From assembly GCA_026874595.1 (NCBI GenBank), contig CM049306.1, forward strand, positions 90,497,142 through 90,561,141: DNA of 64,000 bases, in the 5' to 3' direction. The notes below the pieces were generated by a model. That model did not search any database and was not told where the DNA came from. It saw only the letters and a program-made list of their open reading frames with translations. The position numbers and the translations under genes were made by a program. The DNA is from Sipunculus nudus. Lineage: Eukaryota; Annelida; Sipuncula; Golfingiida; Sipunculidae. Positions 12,020 through 24,840 of this stretch are shown piece by piece. The first letter of the stretch is position 1, and each line of letters begins with the position of its first letter.

Positions 12020-15000
12020 ACCTCGTTTGGATCGGCCTCATCTATTGTTCAAAATATATTTTAATCTGTTTCAGCGTCAATGTTTATGTGTTTACATCTC
12101 TATCGCTTATCCTCTTGATTGGATTGGCACGAAACAATTTCCACGGATCACCTTATTTTTTGTTTATTTTAATCTGTATATGCATATCTTTTTATATCTG
12201 GATCCGTGTCACTTCTTATCTGGATCCGCATCTTCTTTAATCTGGATCCAAGTCAACTTTGCTTGGATCTGCACAATTTTTTACCTGGATCCGCATCATT
12301 TTTTTTATTTGGACCAGTATCACTATGTATCTTGATCCGCATCTCTTTTTATCTGGTTCCATATATTTTTTTTATTTGGATCCACACATTTTTATCTGAA
12401 TCTTCATCGTTTTTAATCTGGATCTGCATAAAATTTTATCTGGATCCATGTCATTTTTATCTAGATCCGCATCTCCTTTTATCTGGATCCGAATCAACTT
12501 TGTCTGGATCTGCATATCTTCATTTCTGGATCCGCATCACTTTTTTTTTTATCTGGACCATCATCCCTATGAATCTTGATCCGCATCTTTTTGTATCTTG
12601 TTCCATATATTTTTTTATCTGGATCCACATTTTTTAACTGAATATGCATCGCTTTTAATCTGGATCTTCATAAGATTTTATCTGGATCCGTGTCACTTCT
12701 TATCTAGATCCGCATCTCCTTTTATAAGGATCCGAGTCAACTTTGTCTGGATCTGCATAACTTTTTTATCTGGACCGGTATCACAATGTATCTTTATCCG
12801 CCTCTCTTTTTATCTTGTTCCAGATATTATTTTTTTTATCTGGATCCATATATTTTTTTATTTGGATCCACACATTTTTATCTGAATCTGCATCGTTTTA
12901 AATTTGGATCTGCATAAAACTTTATCTGGATCGGTATCACTTCTAATCTAGATCCGCATCTACTTTTATCAGGATCCGAGTAAACTTTGTCTGGATCTGC
13001 ATAACTTTTTTTTCTGGATCCTCAATTCTTTTTTATCTGGACCGGTATCACAATGTATCTTTTCCCCCCTCTCTTTTTATCTTGTTCCATATATTATTTT
13101 TTTTATCTGGATCCACACATTTTTATCTGGATCCGCGTCACTTTTTCATCTGGACCGGTATCACTATGTATATTGATCCGGATCTCATTTATTTGGTTCC
13201 ATATATTTTTTTATTTGGATCCACACATTTTTATCTGAATCTTCATCTTTAAGATCTGGATCTGCATAAAACTTTATCTGGATCGGTGTCACTTCTAATC
13301 TAGATCCGCATCTACTTTTATCAGGATCCGAGTCAACTTTGTCTGGAGCTGCATAACTTTTTTTTTCTGGATCCGCATCACTTTTTTATCTGGACCGGTA
13401 TCACAATGTATCTTTTTCCCCCTCTCTTTTTATCTTGTTCCATATATTATTTTTTTTATCTGGATCCACACATTTTTATCTGGATCCGCGTCACTTTTTC
13501 ATCTGGACCGGTATCACTATGTATATTGATCCGGATCTCATTTATTTGGTTCCATATATTTTTTTATTTAGATCCACACATTTTTATCTGAATCTTCATC
13601 TTTTAAGATCTGGATCTGCATAAAACTTTATCTGGATCGGTATCACTTCTAATCTAGATCCGCATCTACTTTTATCAGGATCCGAGTCAACTTTGTCTGG
13701 ATCTGCATTACTTTTTTTTCTGGATCCTCAATTCTTTTTTATCTGGACCGGTATCACAATGTATCTTTTTCTCCTCTCTTTTTATCTTGTTCCATATATT
13801 ATTTTTTTTATCTGGATCCACACATTTTTATCTGGATGCGCGTCACTTTTTCATCTGGACCGGTATCACTATGTATATTGATCCGGATCTCATTTATTTG
13901 GTTCCATATATTTTTTTATTTGGATCCACACATTTTTATCTGAATCTTCATCTTTAAGATCTGGATCTGCATAAAACTTTATCTGGATCGGTGTCACTTC
14001 TAATCTAGATCCGCATCTACTTTTATCAGGATCCGAGTCAACTTTGTCTGGATCTGCATAACTTTTTTTTTCTGGATCCGCATCACTTTTTTATCTGGAC
14101 CGGTATCACAATGTATCTTTTCCCCCTCTCTTTTTATCTTGATCCATATACAATTTTTTTTTATCTGGATCCACACATTTTTATCTTGATCCGCGTCACT
14201 TTTTCATCTGGACTGGTATCACTATGTATTTGATCCGGATCTCTTTTATCTGGTTCCATATATTTTTTATTTGGATCCACACATTTTTATCTGAATCTGC
14301 ATCGTTTTAGATCCGGATCTGCATTAAATTTTATCTGGATCGTTGTCACTTCTTATCTAGATCCGCATCTACTTTTATCAGGATCCGAGTCAACTTTGTC
14401 TGGATCTGCATAACTTTTTTTTCTGGATCCGCATCATTTTTTTTATCTGGACTGGTATCACGATGTATCTTTATCCGCCTCTCTTTTAATCTTGTTCCAG
14501 ATATTATTTTTTTTATCTCGATTCACACATTTTTATCTGGATCCGCGTCACTTTTTCATCTGGACCCGTATCACTATGTATATTGATCCGGATCTCTTTT
14601 ATCTGGTTCCATATATATTTTATTTGGAACCACACATTTTTATCTGAATCTGCATCGTTTTAGATCTGGATCTGCATTAAATTTTATCTGGATCGTTGTC
14701 ACTTCTTATCTAGATCCGCATCTACTTTTATCAGGATCAGAGTCAACTTTGTCTGAATCTGCATAACTTTATATCTGGATCCGCATCATTTTTATTTATC
14801 TGGACAGTATCACTATGTATCTTGATCCGCATTTACTTTATATCTTTATTCCACATATTTTTTTTTCTGGATCCACACATTTTAATTTGGATCTGCTTCG
14901 TTTTTAATCTGGATCTGCATAAACTTTTATCTGGATCCATGTTACTTCATATCTAGATCCGCATCCCTTTTTACCTGGACCGGTATCACTGTTTAATATG

Positions 15001-15215
15001 ATCCGCATCCCTTTTTACCTGGACCGGTATCACTGTTTAATATGATCCGCATCACTTTTTATCATGTTCTACATAATTTGTTTTTATCTGCATCCTTTTT
15101 TTTTCATCTGTCTCCGCATCACTTTCTATCTGGATCCGCATCACTTTTTATCTTTGACCACATCAAATTAATATGGATGGCTTATCCACGGCATCTCTTA
15201 TTGTTGAGATCCACA
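12020..15215 (+). repeat. 3.2-kb minisatellite with ~23-bp monomer and ~353-bp higher-order unit
   Basis: The array is built from variants of TATCTGGATCCGCATCACTTTT (22-25 bp), well over a hundred copies. Between about 12.96 and 14.8 kb the monomers are organised in a higher-order unit: the marker ATGTATCTTT recurs at 13053, 13406, 13759, 14111 and 14463, that is every 352-353 bp. Two of these units are near identical over nearly 190 bp. Edges are degenerate (CGTTTGGATCGGCC at 12028; single monomers to 15215), typical of decay at the ends of a tandem array. Repeated YLDPH/LSGSAS frames here are translations of the repeat, not genes. Confidence 0.92.
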
Positions 15216-15477
15216 TCACGTCCTGTGTATGCATGTACTCTGTTTCATAAAAAAAAAACAGACCAACGATTTTTGTTACAGGAAACTGGTTGAGAGCACC
15301 GCTTTATTATCTGAAAACAAAGGTATAACGTACCTGGCATGGATACCCTGCATTCTGTGCAGTGAATTATGATTACAGTGTTTTTTTTTATATTCTCGTC
15401 ATATGTTGATCCAATCAGAAGTGGCTTTCTATTTTTATATCACAATCAGTGATACAGTCGAGTCAATACAACCTGAT

Positions 15478-15900
15478 TACGAGTGCAAGTCCGAGTCCTT
15501 GAGGTTCGGGTCCAAGTCCACCTTCTTCGCGTCTACGTCATTTTGAACCCGAGTCCAACTTCGAGTCCGAGCCCAATACAAATGTATTTATTAAAGACGT
15601 TTAAAACAGATATTTGAGATTTGCATGTGTATTTTTGCTAGTTTACAAATGCTTTTTTAAACATAATCATTTATTACTTTAGATCCTGATGCAGAGCTGA
15701 AGTTTGGCATATGAATTTATTTATATTTTAACATTCTGCGAGTCGTTTCACATGTTTGTCTTTACAGTATATATGACAAGGCTTTTTCTGGTCTCGAGAT
15801 ATAGACTCTTATACTGATATATAACTCTTACTGGGTCCTTACCTAGGACTGAGTCCGAATCCCTAAAAAATTGGACCTGAGTCCGGACTCGAGTCCTACA
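15478..15900. repeat. Two clusters of GAGTCC hexamers
   Basis: GAGTCC/CAAGTCC words crowd 15478-15570 and 15828-15895 around a ~260-bp AT-rich centre. GGACTC in inverted orientation appears at the right cluster. It may be the two ends of a decayed element or a degenerate hexamer minisatellite. Confidence 0.45.
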
Positions 15901-16199
15901 TCGATGATCACAATACGCCACTACGCTCCAAAAGATGTATTCACGTATATTCCGTATGAGAACTTTATTTACTTTCCACTGTTATTACTAAACTGAAATG
16001 ACATGTCGCCATTTTGCACCACATTTTTTATAATGCGCTGGCTAGTACAAAGAATACAAAATACAAATAAACTTCTTCATACCTACATGGAATTAAATTC
16101 AATCATTTAGTACTTATAAAAGGAAGTTGGTCTACTTTTGTCCTCAGTGTTCTCTGAAAGCGCGTTTCGTATATGCCATGCACTTTGCCATACCTCATT

Positions 16200-16720
16200 T
16201 TAAAGGTAATTGTTCGCGCATTGACCTCGCCGATATGAGAATGAATAATTTTAAGTACGCATCATTTTGAGTGATTTTTTTGTGTTTTTTTTAATGCGTA
16301 GAGGTTACTACCGAAAACAGCCGAACTGCCTTCGGCAAAGACCGCAATGCCTGCGTCGTCTTCTCCAGCGCAGGATTAAGGACTTTTGTGCATATGAATA
16401 ACCTCTGCTGTCAGTGACGGATTAAGCATGTTTTGCCTAACATTTGACTCAGTCTCTGACCCACGTGCATGGTCAGTAAATGTGAAAAACATGTGACTTT
16501 CGATTCCTTGGCACTCATTTCTTATGTCAACACGCACAAAAGGTTAATCCCCCGATTCATCCATGTAATCCTTTTGCATAATGTTAAAATGACCACAACA
16601 AGTATCGTTGCACTATGACCTTTCGTTTACATACTCAACTTTTATGGAAACAGCTGTACCACGCGTAAACTATCCGAGGAAGCACGTGCATAGGTTTCTC
16701 TTTATATTTAAAATACAGTG
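16200..16720. promoter_or_regulatory. Candidate regulatory island
   Basis: Composition is less AT-rich than its flanks and free of simple repeats. It contains CCGAACTGCCTTCGGCAAAG, a CACGTG (16463) and two GGATTAAG words (16373 and 16410). No exon is supported. Confidence 0.25.
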
Positions 16721-18080
16721 TTACGTTTATAAAATCGCAAAAAAATATCCACAGGTTTATCAATATGTAAAATATGTTTCATGGACAAATATCTTTAATT
16801 GGTTATCTTTGGCATTGTTGTTTGGATGTTGTCGATGCATACTCTATATTTTCTCCATTTTCTTATTTTTTTTTAACTTAAACTCCTCAGGTTTTTGGCT
16901 TGAAAGCGTGCTGTGTGAATGAATGTGGGCAGGATCGAGGTTTATCCTTGACATTCATAGACAAACCTTCTGTGTGGAGGATATGATATATAGTCTACAA
17001 ATTAAGGACATTCCACGGCCGATATTTAGAAGGGAAACAGGGCTCCACCACGCAGGCCTTCCATCATGATTTCATCAATTGAACCCTGTTTATTTTCTTT
17101 TATTGGTTTTCCACTTTATATAAATAATTCAAAGTCCTTAAAACACATTATTCCTTACTTCCTTTCCATCTTAAATTCAATAGTTAGTCCCTACAAAACC
17201 TAAAAAAGTCCCAATAAGTTCCGAGAAAGGGTCCCCTTGGTTCCGCTTCTGCATGCGACTAACGAGGTATGCATCCTGTTTCCTTGTCTTAAAACATACA
17301 TTTAATTCATCTCTCATATCTTCCTTACATCAATCTATCCTTTATACGTCTAACAATAATAACATATGTAACCAGTCTAAGGTCTTCTAAAATCTGAATG
17401 CCCCCGTGTCCTGTATTCCGGTCCGAAATGTAAACATCATCACTGACCAGGTCTTCAAGGAAACATACCGATATATGAATTTCTTGCCACGAGCACAGCG
17501 CCACAGAATAAATGTAAAAATATTTGTACATATTGTATGGGGACAGTACCCTACTGAAAATCTATATGTTGTTTTAACTTTAAGAATAAAAAAATGAACC
17601 AACATATTCTTTATCTCATTTAATACAAACCCTAAACCGGATAAAAAGCCCGGTCACCGGGTTAATCACCTTTTATTTTTATAATTTGATATAATTTATT
17701 CAAATTAAATATATCATATATACCTAATTATATTCATGAACATATGTTTATTTTCCACATATATAGAATAGCTTTCTCTCCAGAGGTAAGTGAGGAAACT
17801 GTTTGACGCTAGTTGGTCCCCGGCTTTAACCGTGCTTTCAACTGCAAGGAAACTGAAACTTTTAATGCATTATTTTAATGGCTATTTAAAACACTTGTGA
17901 CATATTTACTTTCTCACGTCACTAACTTAAAAAGGAAAAAAATCTTGTCTGGTGGTAATCACCTGTATCTCTTCTTTTGATTTGTTTTTTAACAGTATCC
18001 TTTTGTTGTTTATTCAGTTTTCTGGTATGTATATGTATACTCCCCATGTTTGTTAGACATGCGTTATGACGCATAGCCCT
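16721..18080. other. AT-rich spacer
   Basis: No convincing exon. A short GC-richer patch at 17010-17090 has no recognisable content. Confidence 0.4.
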
Positions 18081-18250
18081 TTGGTACAATTGCCAGTCGT
18101 ACCAGTACAGATCCCCCAATTGTTATTTGTACTGGTACGATTGGCAATTGTACCAGTTTAGTTGGCAATTTTGATTTGCATCAGTACAAATCACAAATTG
18201 CGATCTGTACTGGTACAATTGCCATTCGTACCAGATTGCCATTTGTACCA
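18081..18250. repeat. Cluster of GGTACAATTGCCA palindromic units
   Basis: TGGTACAATTGCCAGTCGTA at 18081 and TGGTACAATTGCCATTCGTA near 18208 are direct repeats. An inverted copy, TACGATTGGCAATTGTACCA, lies at about 18135. GTACTGGTAC and ATTTGTACC words fill the rest. The whole segment could fold extensively. No coding frame is present. Confidence 0.6.
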
Positions 18251-18328
18251 TGACATATACATTCCTTCTTGATGATAGTTATAGAACCATGTCTTGCAAA
18301 ATAGTCATAAAATAAATTAAAAATTAAC

Positions 18329-18600
18329 TAGATGTATGCAACAGCTGAGCGAGTGCTAGCGAAGCCCCGCTACAACCCCTCCATGCATAGAGGAGAAGCG
18401 GGCGATAATGGAGAATCCGCTAAGGCTTGTTCAGCCTTAAGGATCAGGCCAAGGTCAAAATTAAATATCAGGTGCAAATATGTGACCTAGGACAAGTTTT
18501 GTGCCAAAATTTCAGCTATTGAAAATCAGCCATTTCGGAGATCTTACGAAAACAAAAAAAGGAAAAATAAAGAAAAAAGGAAGAAAACAATAAATTTACA
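18329..18600 (+). mobile_element. Possible SINE or LINE 3' fragment
   Basis: A GC-richer 5' part (GCGAGTGCTAGCGAAGCCCC) leads through GGTCAAAATTAAA, TGTGACCTAGGACAAG and AAAATTTCAGCTATTG to TTTCGGAGATCTTACG and an A-rich tail at 18548-18592. This order (head, AGGTCAAA-type body, TTTCGGAGATCTTA, A-rich tail) resembles the 3' regions of invertebrate retroposons. No reverse transcriptase frame is seen, and the call is from pattern memory. Confidence 0.35.
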
Positions 18601-19619
18601 TTTTATTTATTAGTCACGTGTTTCGTGCATTACGGTTTCATAAATGTTAATTTTAGATACATGCATTATAAGATATAGGAAATATAATTGATTTATAAAC
18701 GCACAGCTGTGATAATTATATGGTATTGCGTATACCGATTGCCTTGCATAAATACGGATGAAAAAAAAAAACGATATGATCTTATAATTTACATAATAGC
18801 GTATATATACTATGCAAATTTGAAACTCTACCATCTAAAGTTTGATAAACCTCATCTTAAGAGAATTTCTGTTTCTGTTTTATTTTAAATTTCGTGATTA
18901 AACCTAAAAAAATGACAATTTGTAATTAAAATAAGAGAGCCCTTTTTCATCTAAATACTTCCCTTTGTTTACATCTCGCTTAGGTTAAAATCATGCTTCC
19001 CAGCAATTCACCTGAATTTTTACAAACGTTTCATGGAGGGTGCCTGTATAATAGAATATGCTTCTATATTCATATCTAATCTACTGTTAATTGTCCTCGG
19101 CCAGTTTTAGTCACTACTCGATCTGTTTCTATGTCCAATGAAGCAAGTAAGATAAAGTTAACCAAAAAATCACTTTATTTATAGTACATATTTACACTTA
19201 AATTAAAATTCAAGAAAATCTTATCAAATTTGCACGTGCATGCCCTTGGGAACACATTAAAAACAAACACAAGAAACAAAATATGAAATAAAGTTTAATT
19301 GACCGGATGTTTATAAAATTCGCCTTCAGATACGCTTATTGTCTACAAATCATTTTCCACCAACACCTTTTGAAAATAATAAATAGAAAGCGCTTTTTCA
19401 CTGAATGCAATTGGTTGACATGCAACTAACCTTTTTATAAACCATCCAGATTCACAAGTATTTTTAAATCCATCTGTGTAAATAATTGTAAAAAGCTTCT
19501 AAAGCAATAATGACACATTAACCGCCAGGACATGAACAGCATCATCTGCTTAATGACGTAATATACAGCCATTTTGAATATTTTATACCTTATGGCTATA
19601 CGTCTATCAATAAATAATT
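18601..19619. other. AT-rich spacer
   Basis: No gene, transposon end or island recognised. Confidence 0.45.
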
Positions 19620-20110
19620 AAACTTTGCGGGGCCGGGACAAGGGGAGGTCTGAGAAACTTTTGTGAACTTTTTTTTCAGCTGCCGTTGTTGATGGCAGTC
19701 GGCTTGCTTGTGGCAGGTTTGACATCAAGCAACCCAGCTGGCAGACTTTAAACCCAAACTTACACAAGTGGCCTTTAGCATCTTTGAAAACCTGGAGTAC
19801 AGGGTGGACCCTCTGTTTGAAGCAAAATGATGAATTTGGTATTGAAACATGGAGGTTGGTCCTTTTGGCAAGGCAGTTATATCTATAATGGCGAGATGAT
19901 GGATGGTTGAGATGTCATGATGACTAAAGACGCAGGTCATGACGGCTGGGCGGTGGGCCCTGACGGCAGCTTACTGCCTCCGGGGCTTTATCTGATTGGA
20001 TACGCGTCATTAGATGACAGCCAATCAAATGTAACGATTATTGATTGGCCCGGGTCCTCCATCGGGTCAACTCAATAAATTCAGCAACCATTGAACTTAA
20101 ACAAGTCATA
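19620..20110. promoter_or_regulatory. Candidate enhancer with TALE-type sites
   Basis: This repeat-free GC-richer island has TGATTGGAT (19992), GATGACAGCC (20014) and ATTGATTGGCC (20040). TGACAG and TGATTG are Meis/Pbx-type core words, clustered within 60 bp. No coding frame is convincing. Confidence 0.35.
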
Positions 20111-21449
20111 TGGCTAAAATAGTTTATCAGACAATGCTGCCTTCCCCGCACAAGAATTCTATAACACTAATGAGAGTCTAATGCGCGTGAAATTAAGATT
20201 TGTTGGATCCAAGGATAGAATCATAGGCATAATTGCATCAATTTGGTCCTTTCTTCTTTCACTTCAGGTCGTAGATCAGCTTTAGCATCCATTCCTTTCA
20301 GAAAAACCAATTTCCATTCGTCTTCCGCAAATGGGATTTCAGATTACTTCAGCTGTTAAGATAAATATTTCAGTGATGTATTTTTCCTACCGTTAAGGGT
20401 TAAGTGCGTATATAGGCAATGTGCCTTCACTAAATAGACATGCTATTTAGCCAGCCGTGACATATTGTTCGCCTAATGATTATATATAACATCAAAGTAA
20501 TGTAGTAGTTGCCCGCAACGGTCGCGGACTCGGAAGGTCTATAGTGATCATGTTTAATAATAGGCGAGTTTGAGGACGATAAAACGTACACAATCAAGTT
20601 TTCTACCAATTTGATGTGTGTGTGCAGGGAATGCAAAACAAATGAAGAGCCATGAAGCACAGCAAGGACTGACATGCTGTCAAACTTGAAACGAACTGTA
20701 CCTTGGATGTGTAAGGAATGTCCAGGCAACTTTCAAAGCGGGAAGCAACTAATGACATCACGTGATGAACGCTCATCAAAATGTTCTCATTTTGTGTTAA
20801 ATGAAAAACTGCGACTGCAAGGCAGTTTAGAGCTTTCCATCAACGAAATTTTAACTGTATATCTTTTCGTTTATTGGATTACCCGCTGATATGAATACAC
20901 ATAAGAACTTAATACAAAGTTCAGAGGGTGATTTTCAGGGAGGAATATGGAAAAAAAGGATATAAACATTTGTGAAAAGTCATTGTAAAAAGAATTAGTA
21001 AAATTTTAAAATGTAAAAACACCACAACTGATGCATAACGAATAAGGAAATAATTAGCAAAGAGCAAAATGAGCTTCAAGTAGACCCTCCCCACTTCGGC
21101 AATCGTTCGATGCTTTGAAATCAAATTTATTTTTGTATTGTAAGAGGTTTTAATCCATTTATATAACAGCTAATATTTATATAACATTTAGTACTCTAAT
21201 TGTTTATTTTGAATATATATTGAAACATATAGTAGTATATATACGGTCTCCTCGGAATAGATCTTTCAAGCAACAGAGATATAGATGGAGTTCGAAATAT
21301 AGGCACACTATATATAACCCACGGACATTGATATATCCTTGGTCGTTTATAATTACTACTTGTAGATGTTTAAACGGACCTACAGTATTAGATGTACCGG
21401 TTCAAATCCTAGCGTGTCGACACTTTTTTCTGGCTTTTTTCTTTCCCAG
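20111..21449. other. AT-rich spacer
   Basis: No gene seen. A GGTTCAAATCC word at 21399 matches a Pol III B box, but the flanks do not form a tRNA. Confidence 0.4.
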
Positions 21450-21563
21450 GAAGAAGGGCCCGAGGCAGACGTTTGCAAACCTTGTGGCTGCATCAATTTA
21501 GCATCAATCACCAGAACGGTGGCGACCCCCGCTCCACCTTCCCCTAAATTTCCCAGGAGGCAT
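21450..21563 (+). other. Possible unassigned exon
   Basis: A strong acceptor (TTTTTTCTTTCCCAG) and a usable donor (CAT|GTTAAG) bound 114 bp, exactly 38 codons, open in phase 0 from end to end. The translation has a CKPCGC cluster and a proline-rich ATPAPPSPKFP stretch, and matches no family I know. No partner exons were found, so it may be chance or a non-coding exon. Confidence 0.2.
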
Positions 21564-21599
21564 GTTAAGTATGTAGCTACTAATGCATATTAGAGACAA

Positions 21600-22080
21600 T
21601 GCCGCGAGTTAGAACCCGAGATTCGCCCTCTGTATAAACAGAATTACATATTATATACAGAGGCATGACTCAGACACCGTGAGAGGGGAATACACGGCTC
21701 TGCATTATTCAGGAATGGGGGAACAAGTAGGTGACGCCATGAAACTGACTCATTTGATGCCCATTGTATGGTCAATCAAACCTTGCTGCTGTAGCGTTTC
21801 CATGGATGGGAAAAAGCCCCCTACTTTTAAAGTTATACAACACCTTACGATGCCCTGACACTGGGGCAAATTTGTGGCCATATTGACGAGGGTGCCCGTT
21901 GTTCGTGCCTGTCACCGTAATGGATGCGCACGTCTTCACGGTCTGCCCAAATGGGGCTGTGTGAAAGACGGCAATAATTTTGTTGACTGGGTCCAGCGTG
22001 TCTCCACTTCATTTTGCTGTTGCCATGGAAACCGCATCCATCACCTGTGTGCATGCACAGACTCCTGGTTGTTGCTCTTG
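21600..22080. promoter_or_regulatory. Candidate regulatory island
   Basis: A GC-rich, repeat-free segment with frames open on both strands over ~200 bp (about 21845-22054). Lack of consensus splice boundaries and of recognisable motifs argues against coding. It directly follows the possible exon at 21450-21563. Confidence 0.25.
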
Positions 22081-22789
22081 TATATACTTAACAGAAGACT
22101 CTTTGTAACACATATTATATATACTCATATCAAAGTGATGACCAATTCGGTTTCAGTTTATTATGTGAACTTATATATAGGAAGAAAATGAAAATTTGAT
22201 GGTGGGGTTGTCTATTGTTACAAAATTTTTCCCTATACTGCGCTTTTTTTTTTAAAGAATAACTATCTGGCCATGGCGGGTTCTGTTTCCTTAAATTTAA
22301 ATGCCATTAATATATGAGTAAAAGTCAGAATAAAAGTAGGACAGAAAATGGGTTATAGGGGGTCAGAAAAAAACTTGAAAATGTATTATTGAATTATTCA
22401 CATTTGCAATGTATTTATCGTCTTGTTATTTCTTTGTCAGGACAGATGCAAATCTATCACTGAGAAAGAATACAGATATGTATGTAAAAATCATAAAGTA
22501 CATTTTAAATTATGAAAAAAAAATTAGATGCATGGATGTATATGAAAATAAGAATAAGGAAAGCACGGTTTAAGTTCAGAGGATCATAAAGCATATAATG
22601 TTAGAATCTTTTATATTTCTCATTATGCGCATCGACCATATAAAGAACTGAGCTAATTTTTTACGCGCAAATTGAAAAGAAATATCAAAAGGTGAACTTG
22701 AAAGTGAAATTTGGTCACGTGCTTTTTGTAACCACAAAGGAAGCTCCGTACTATATTAATATCAACTTCGGTGTATAAAAGGCCAGCAA

Positions 22790-23640
22790 CAGTGGCACAA
22801 CATTAGCCGTACCGTGACCCATAGATTCCTTTAACCTTTTAATGATACATTCCTGCTAACAGATGTTACGACCATTTGTGGCCTGTGGCACGCATCACTT
22901 ATAGTATTATAGCCGCACGCAGCGTGTAAGCGTATATGTATATTATCAATGTATATATACAAGGTAAAGCCCGTGCCTTCTTCATAAAGGCAATTATATT
23001 ATATTTTGCCTTAATGATAGGTGTTATGAGTGCAGTACTCAGGGGCCTGTAATAATTCAGCTTGCATCATGTACCCTGTTAATGCCTTAATTGCCACGAA
23101 ATAATACTTGGTGCTTTCACACGGGCAAAGAACAACAGGTTCACAACCGTCGCCTTTCACCGCGTCTCTGATTTCCGGCCCACGTGGTACGGGTGACCAA
23201 GGTTACCGTGACGACGGGTCCGGCACATCAAGAATGTCATCAAATGTCATCAAGAGCTGCAGCCATTTAGGAACGTATCACAATCTATTCCCACAAAATT
23301 TGCTAAATTTGACGGCTTTATGACCTGGCTTGAATGGTACATAAATAATGTAATTTTACGGTGAATGCGGCACTCGGCCAGAAGATATATGATCAAAGGC
23401 CCTCGCTTTACAAGTAACAGGCGCGCTGAATAGAGGATTGCGACCGGAGTTCGTCTGCTACATTATTAAGCACCGGAGACTTACAAATTAATGGGTTTAA
23501 TGCCGTCAAAATGATGTTTAACCATCATCTGTCATCGCAAGCTTAAGAAAAGGCGCGCTCAAACTGTTGCCTCCCTTTTGTCCAACAAAGAAAGCAAACT
23601 GTACAATATTCGCGTTTGTAAATTTGCTATGCTGTTTAAC
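22790..23640. promoter_or_regulatory. Candidate enhancer, ~850 bp
   Basis: A long repeat-free island containing a TCF/LEF word GATCAAAGG (23391), a Hox/Cdx-type TTTATGACC (23317), a direct repeat AATGTCATCA (23233 and 23243) and AAATTAATGGG (23486). The high density of non-repetitive, GC-balanced sequence in an AT-rich spacer suggests conserved regulatory DNA. Confidence 0.35.
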
Positions 23641-24499
23641 ACTGACCAATTTCGGCCGTCCAACAAAGTGTCAGTGACGGTTCACTAAAGATACTGCTCG
23701 CACCTGCGTACTCCGTGTCAATCAAACCCAAATATTCTCAAGGGTCGGCTTTATAAGGCTCTATTAGGGATTCTAAGCAATATTTTGTCGAAGCAAATGC
23801 AGGACAATAAAAGAACATCCTGAATACATTTAGACAATTATACGCAGCTTTTACCCGGATCGCGCTGTACAATACATATTTCTATTGGGCAACCTATATA
23901 TCCGTTTGAATGTATTTAGTAACATATTGGGAACCTGTATAATCTATACATCTTATTTCATGTGGTGGCCTATATTACCACTACACTCGAGACCCTGGTG
24001 GGTAGTCCGCTCGAAAATCAAAGGGGGTCGATGGGAATTTATTGGAAGTCACGGTTAGGCATTTCAGGGAAAACCTTTCCCATAGCCATGTATACCGCAA
24101 TGTTTTATATCCAATCTAACACACAGCCTCTCCTGTACACAATTAACTGCATATTTTTGCAGCCAATTCTTGGATATAATTTAATTATAAATTACCTATA
24201 TGATGAGAAAAATGTGAAAATACAATAAATATGATATTTATGTAATTAACTATAATGTAATTTAGAATTATAAAATATCATATTATATAACATTATATTA
24301 TATTTTATTAAATAATATTTAATACTATTAAATATGATTAGATATTATTAAATATTATTAAACATTATTAAATATTATATCAAAGTATACATCAATAAAT
24401 CACAGGATAAGACGAAGTGTCTCAAATCATGGATTTTGTGGCTTGTATGTTTAGAACACAGATCTTACAATAATAACTTCTTGAGACCATTCCTGCTTC

Positions 24500-24840
24500 C
24501 CTGGAAGGACTGACAAGTCAATAAGTGAGTTGTAACGTGGTGTGTCGTGGTTATGACGTGGGGCGTGATTCGGCTAACACGAGGTAAACCCCGGACAAGC
24601 AGCCCGCCATGAGACTGCGATAACAGTACATTGTTTTCATGCCAGTTAAGCCATTTTATTGCTCCCCTCAAGTCCTGTGATATGTTCTCAATTTACTGTT
24701 CCTTAGCAACCTGCCCAGGTTCATGGGAAGGGATACGCGGACACGGTCACATGACCCGGCAGCTACGCAGAGAGATCAAGCCAGGTAATCCCCTGGTCGT
24801 AAGTCCCCCTCAAAGTCACAGGTTCGAGTGTTTAGTCACC
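24500..24840. promoter_or_regulatory. Candidate regulatory island
   Basis: A GC-balanced, repeat-free segment with several GTGACC/CACATGACC words and a CAGGTTCGAGT stretch that resembles a Pol III B box but has no matching A box. No exon is supported. Confidence 0.2.

Noticed and set aside
11956-13881. Several long frames reading YLDPH, LSGSA and FIWIR repeats
   Set aside because: They are translations of the TATCTGGATCCGCATC minisatellite; identical frames recur every 353 bp.
21395-21412. GGTTCAAATCC, a tRNA B-box match
   Set aside because: The flanks do not form a T-arm or acceptor stem and no A box is at the right distance.
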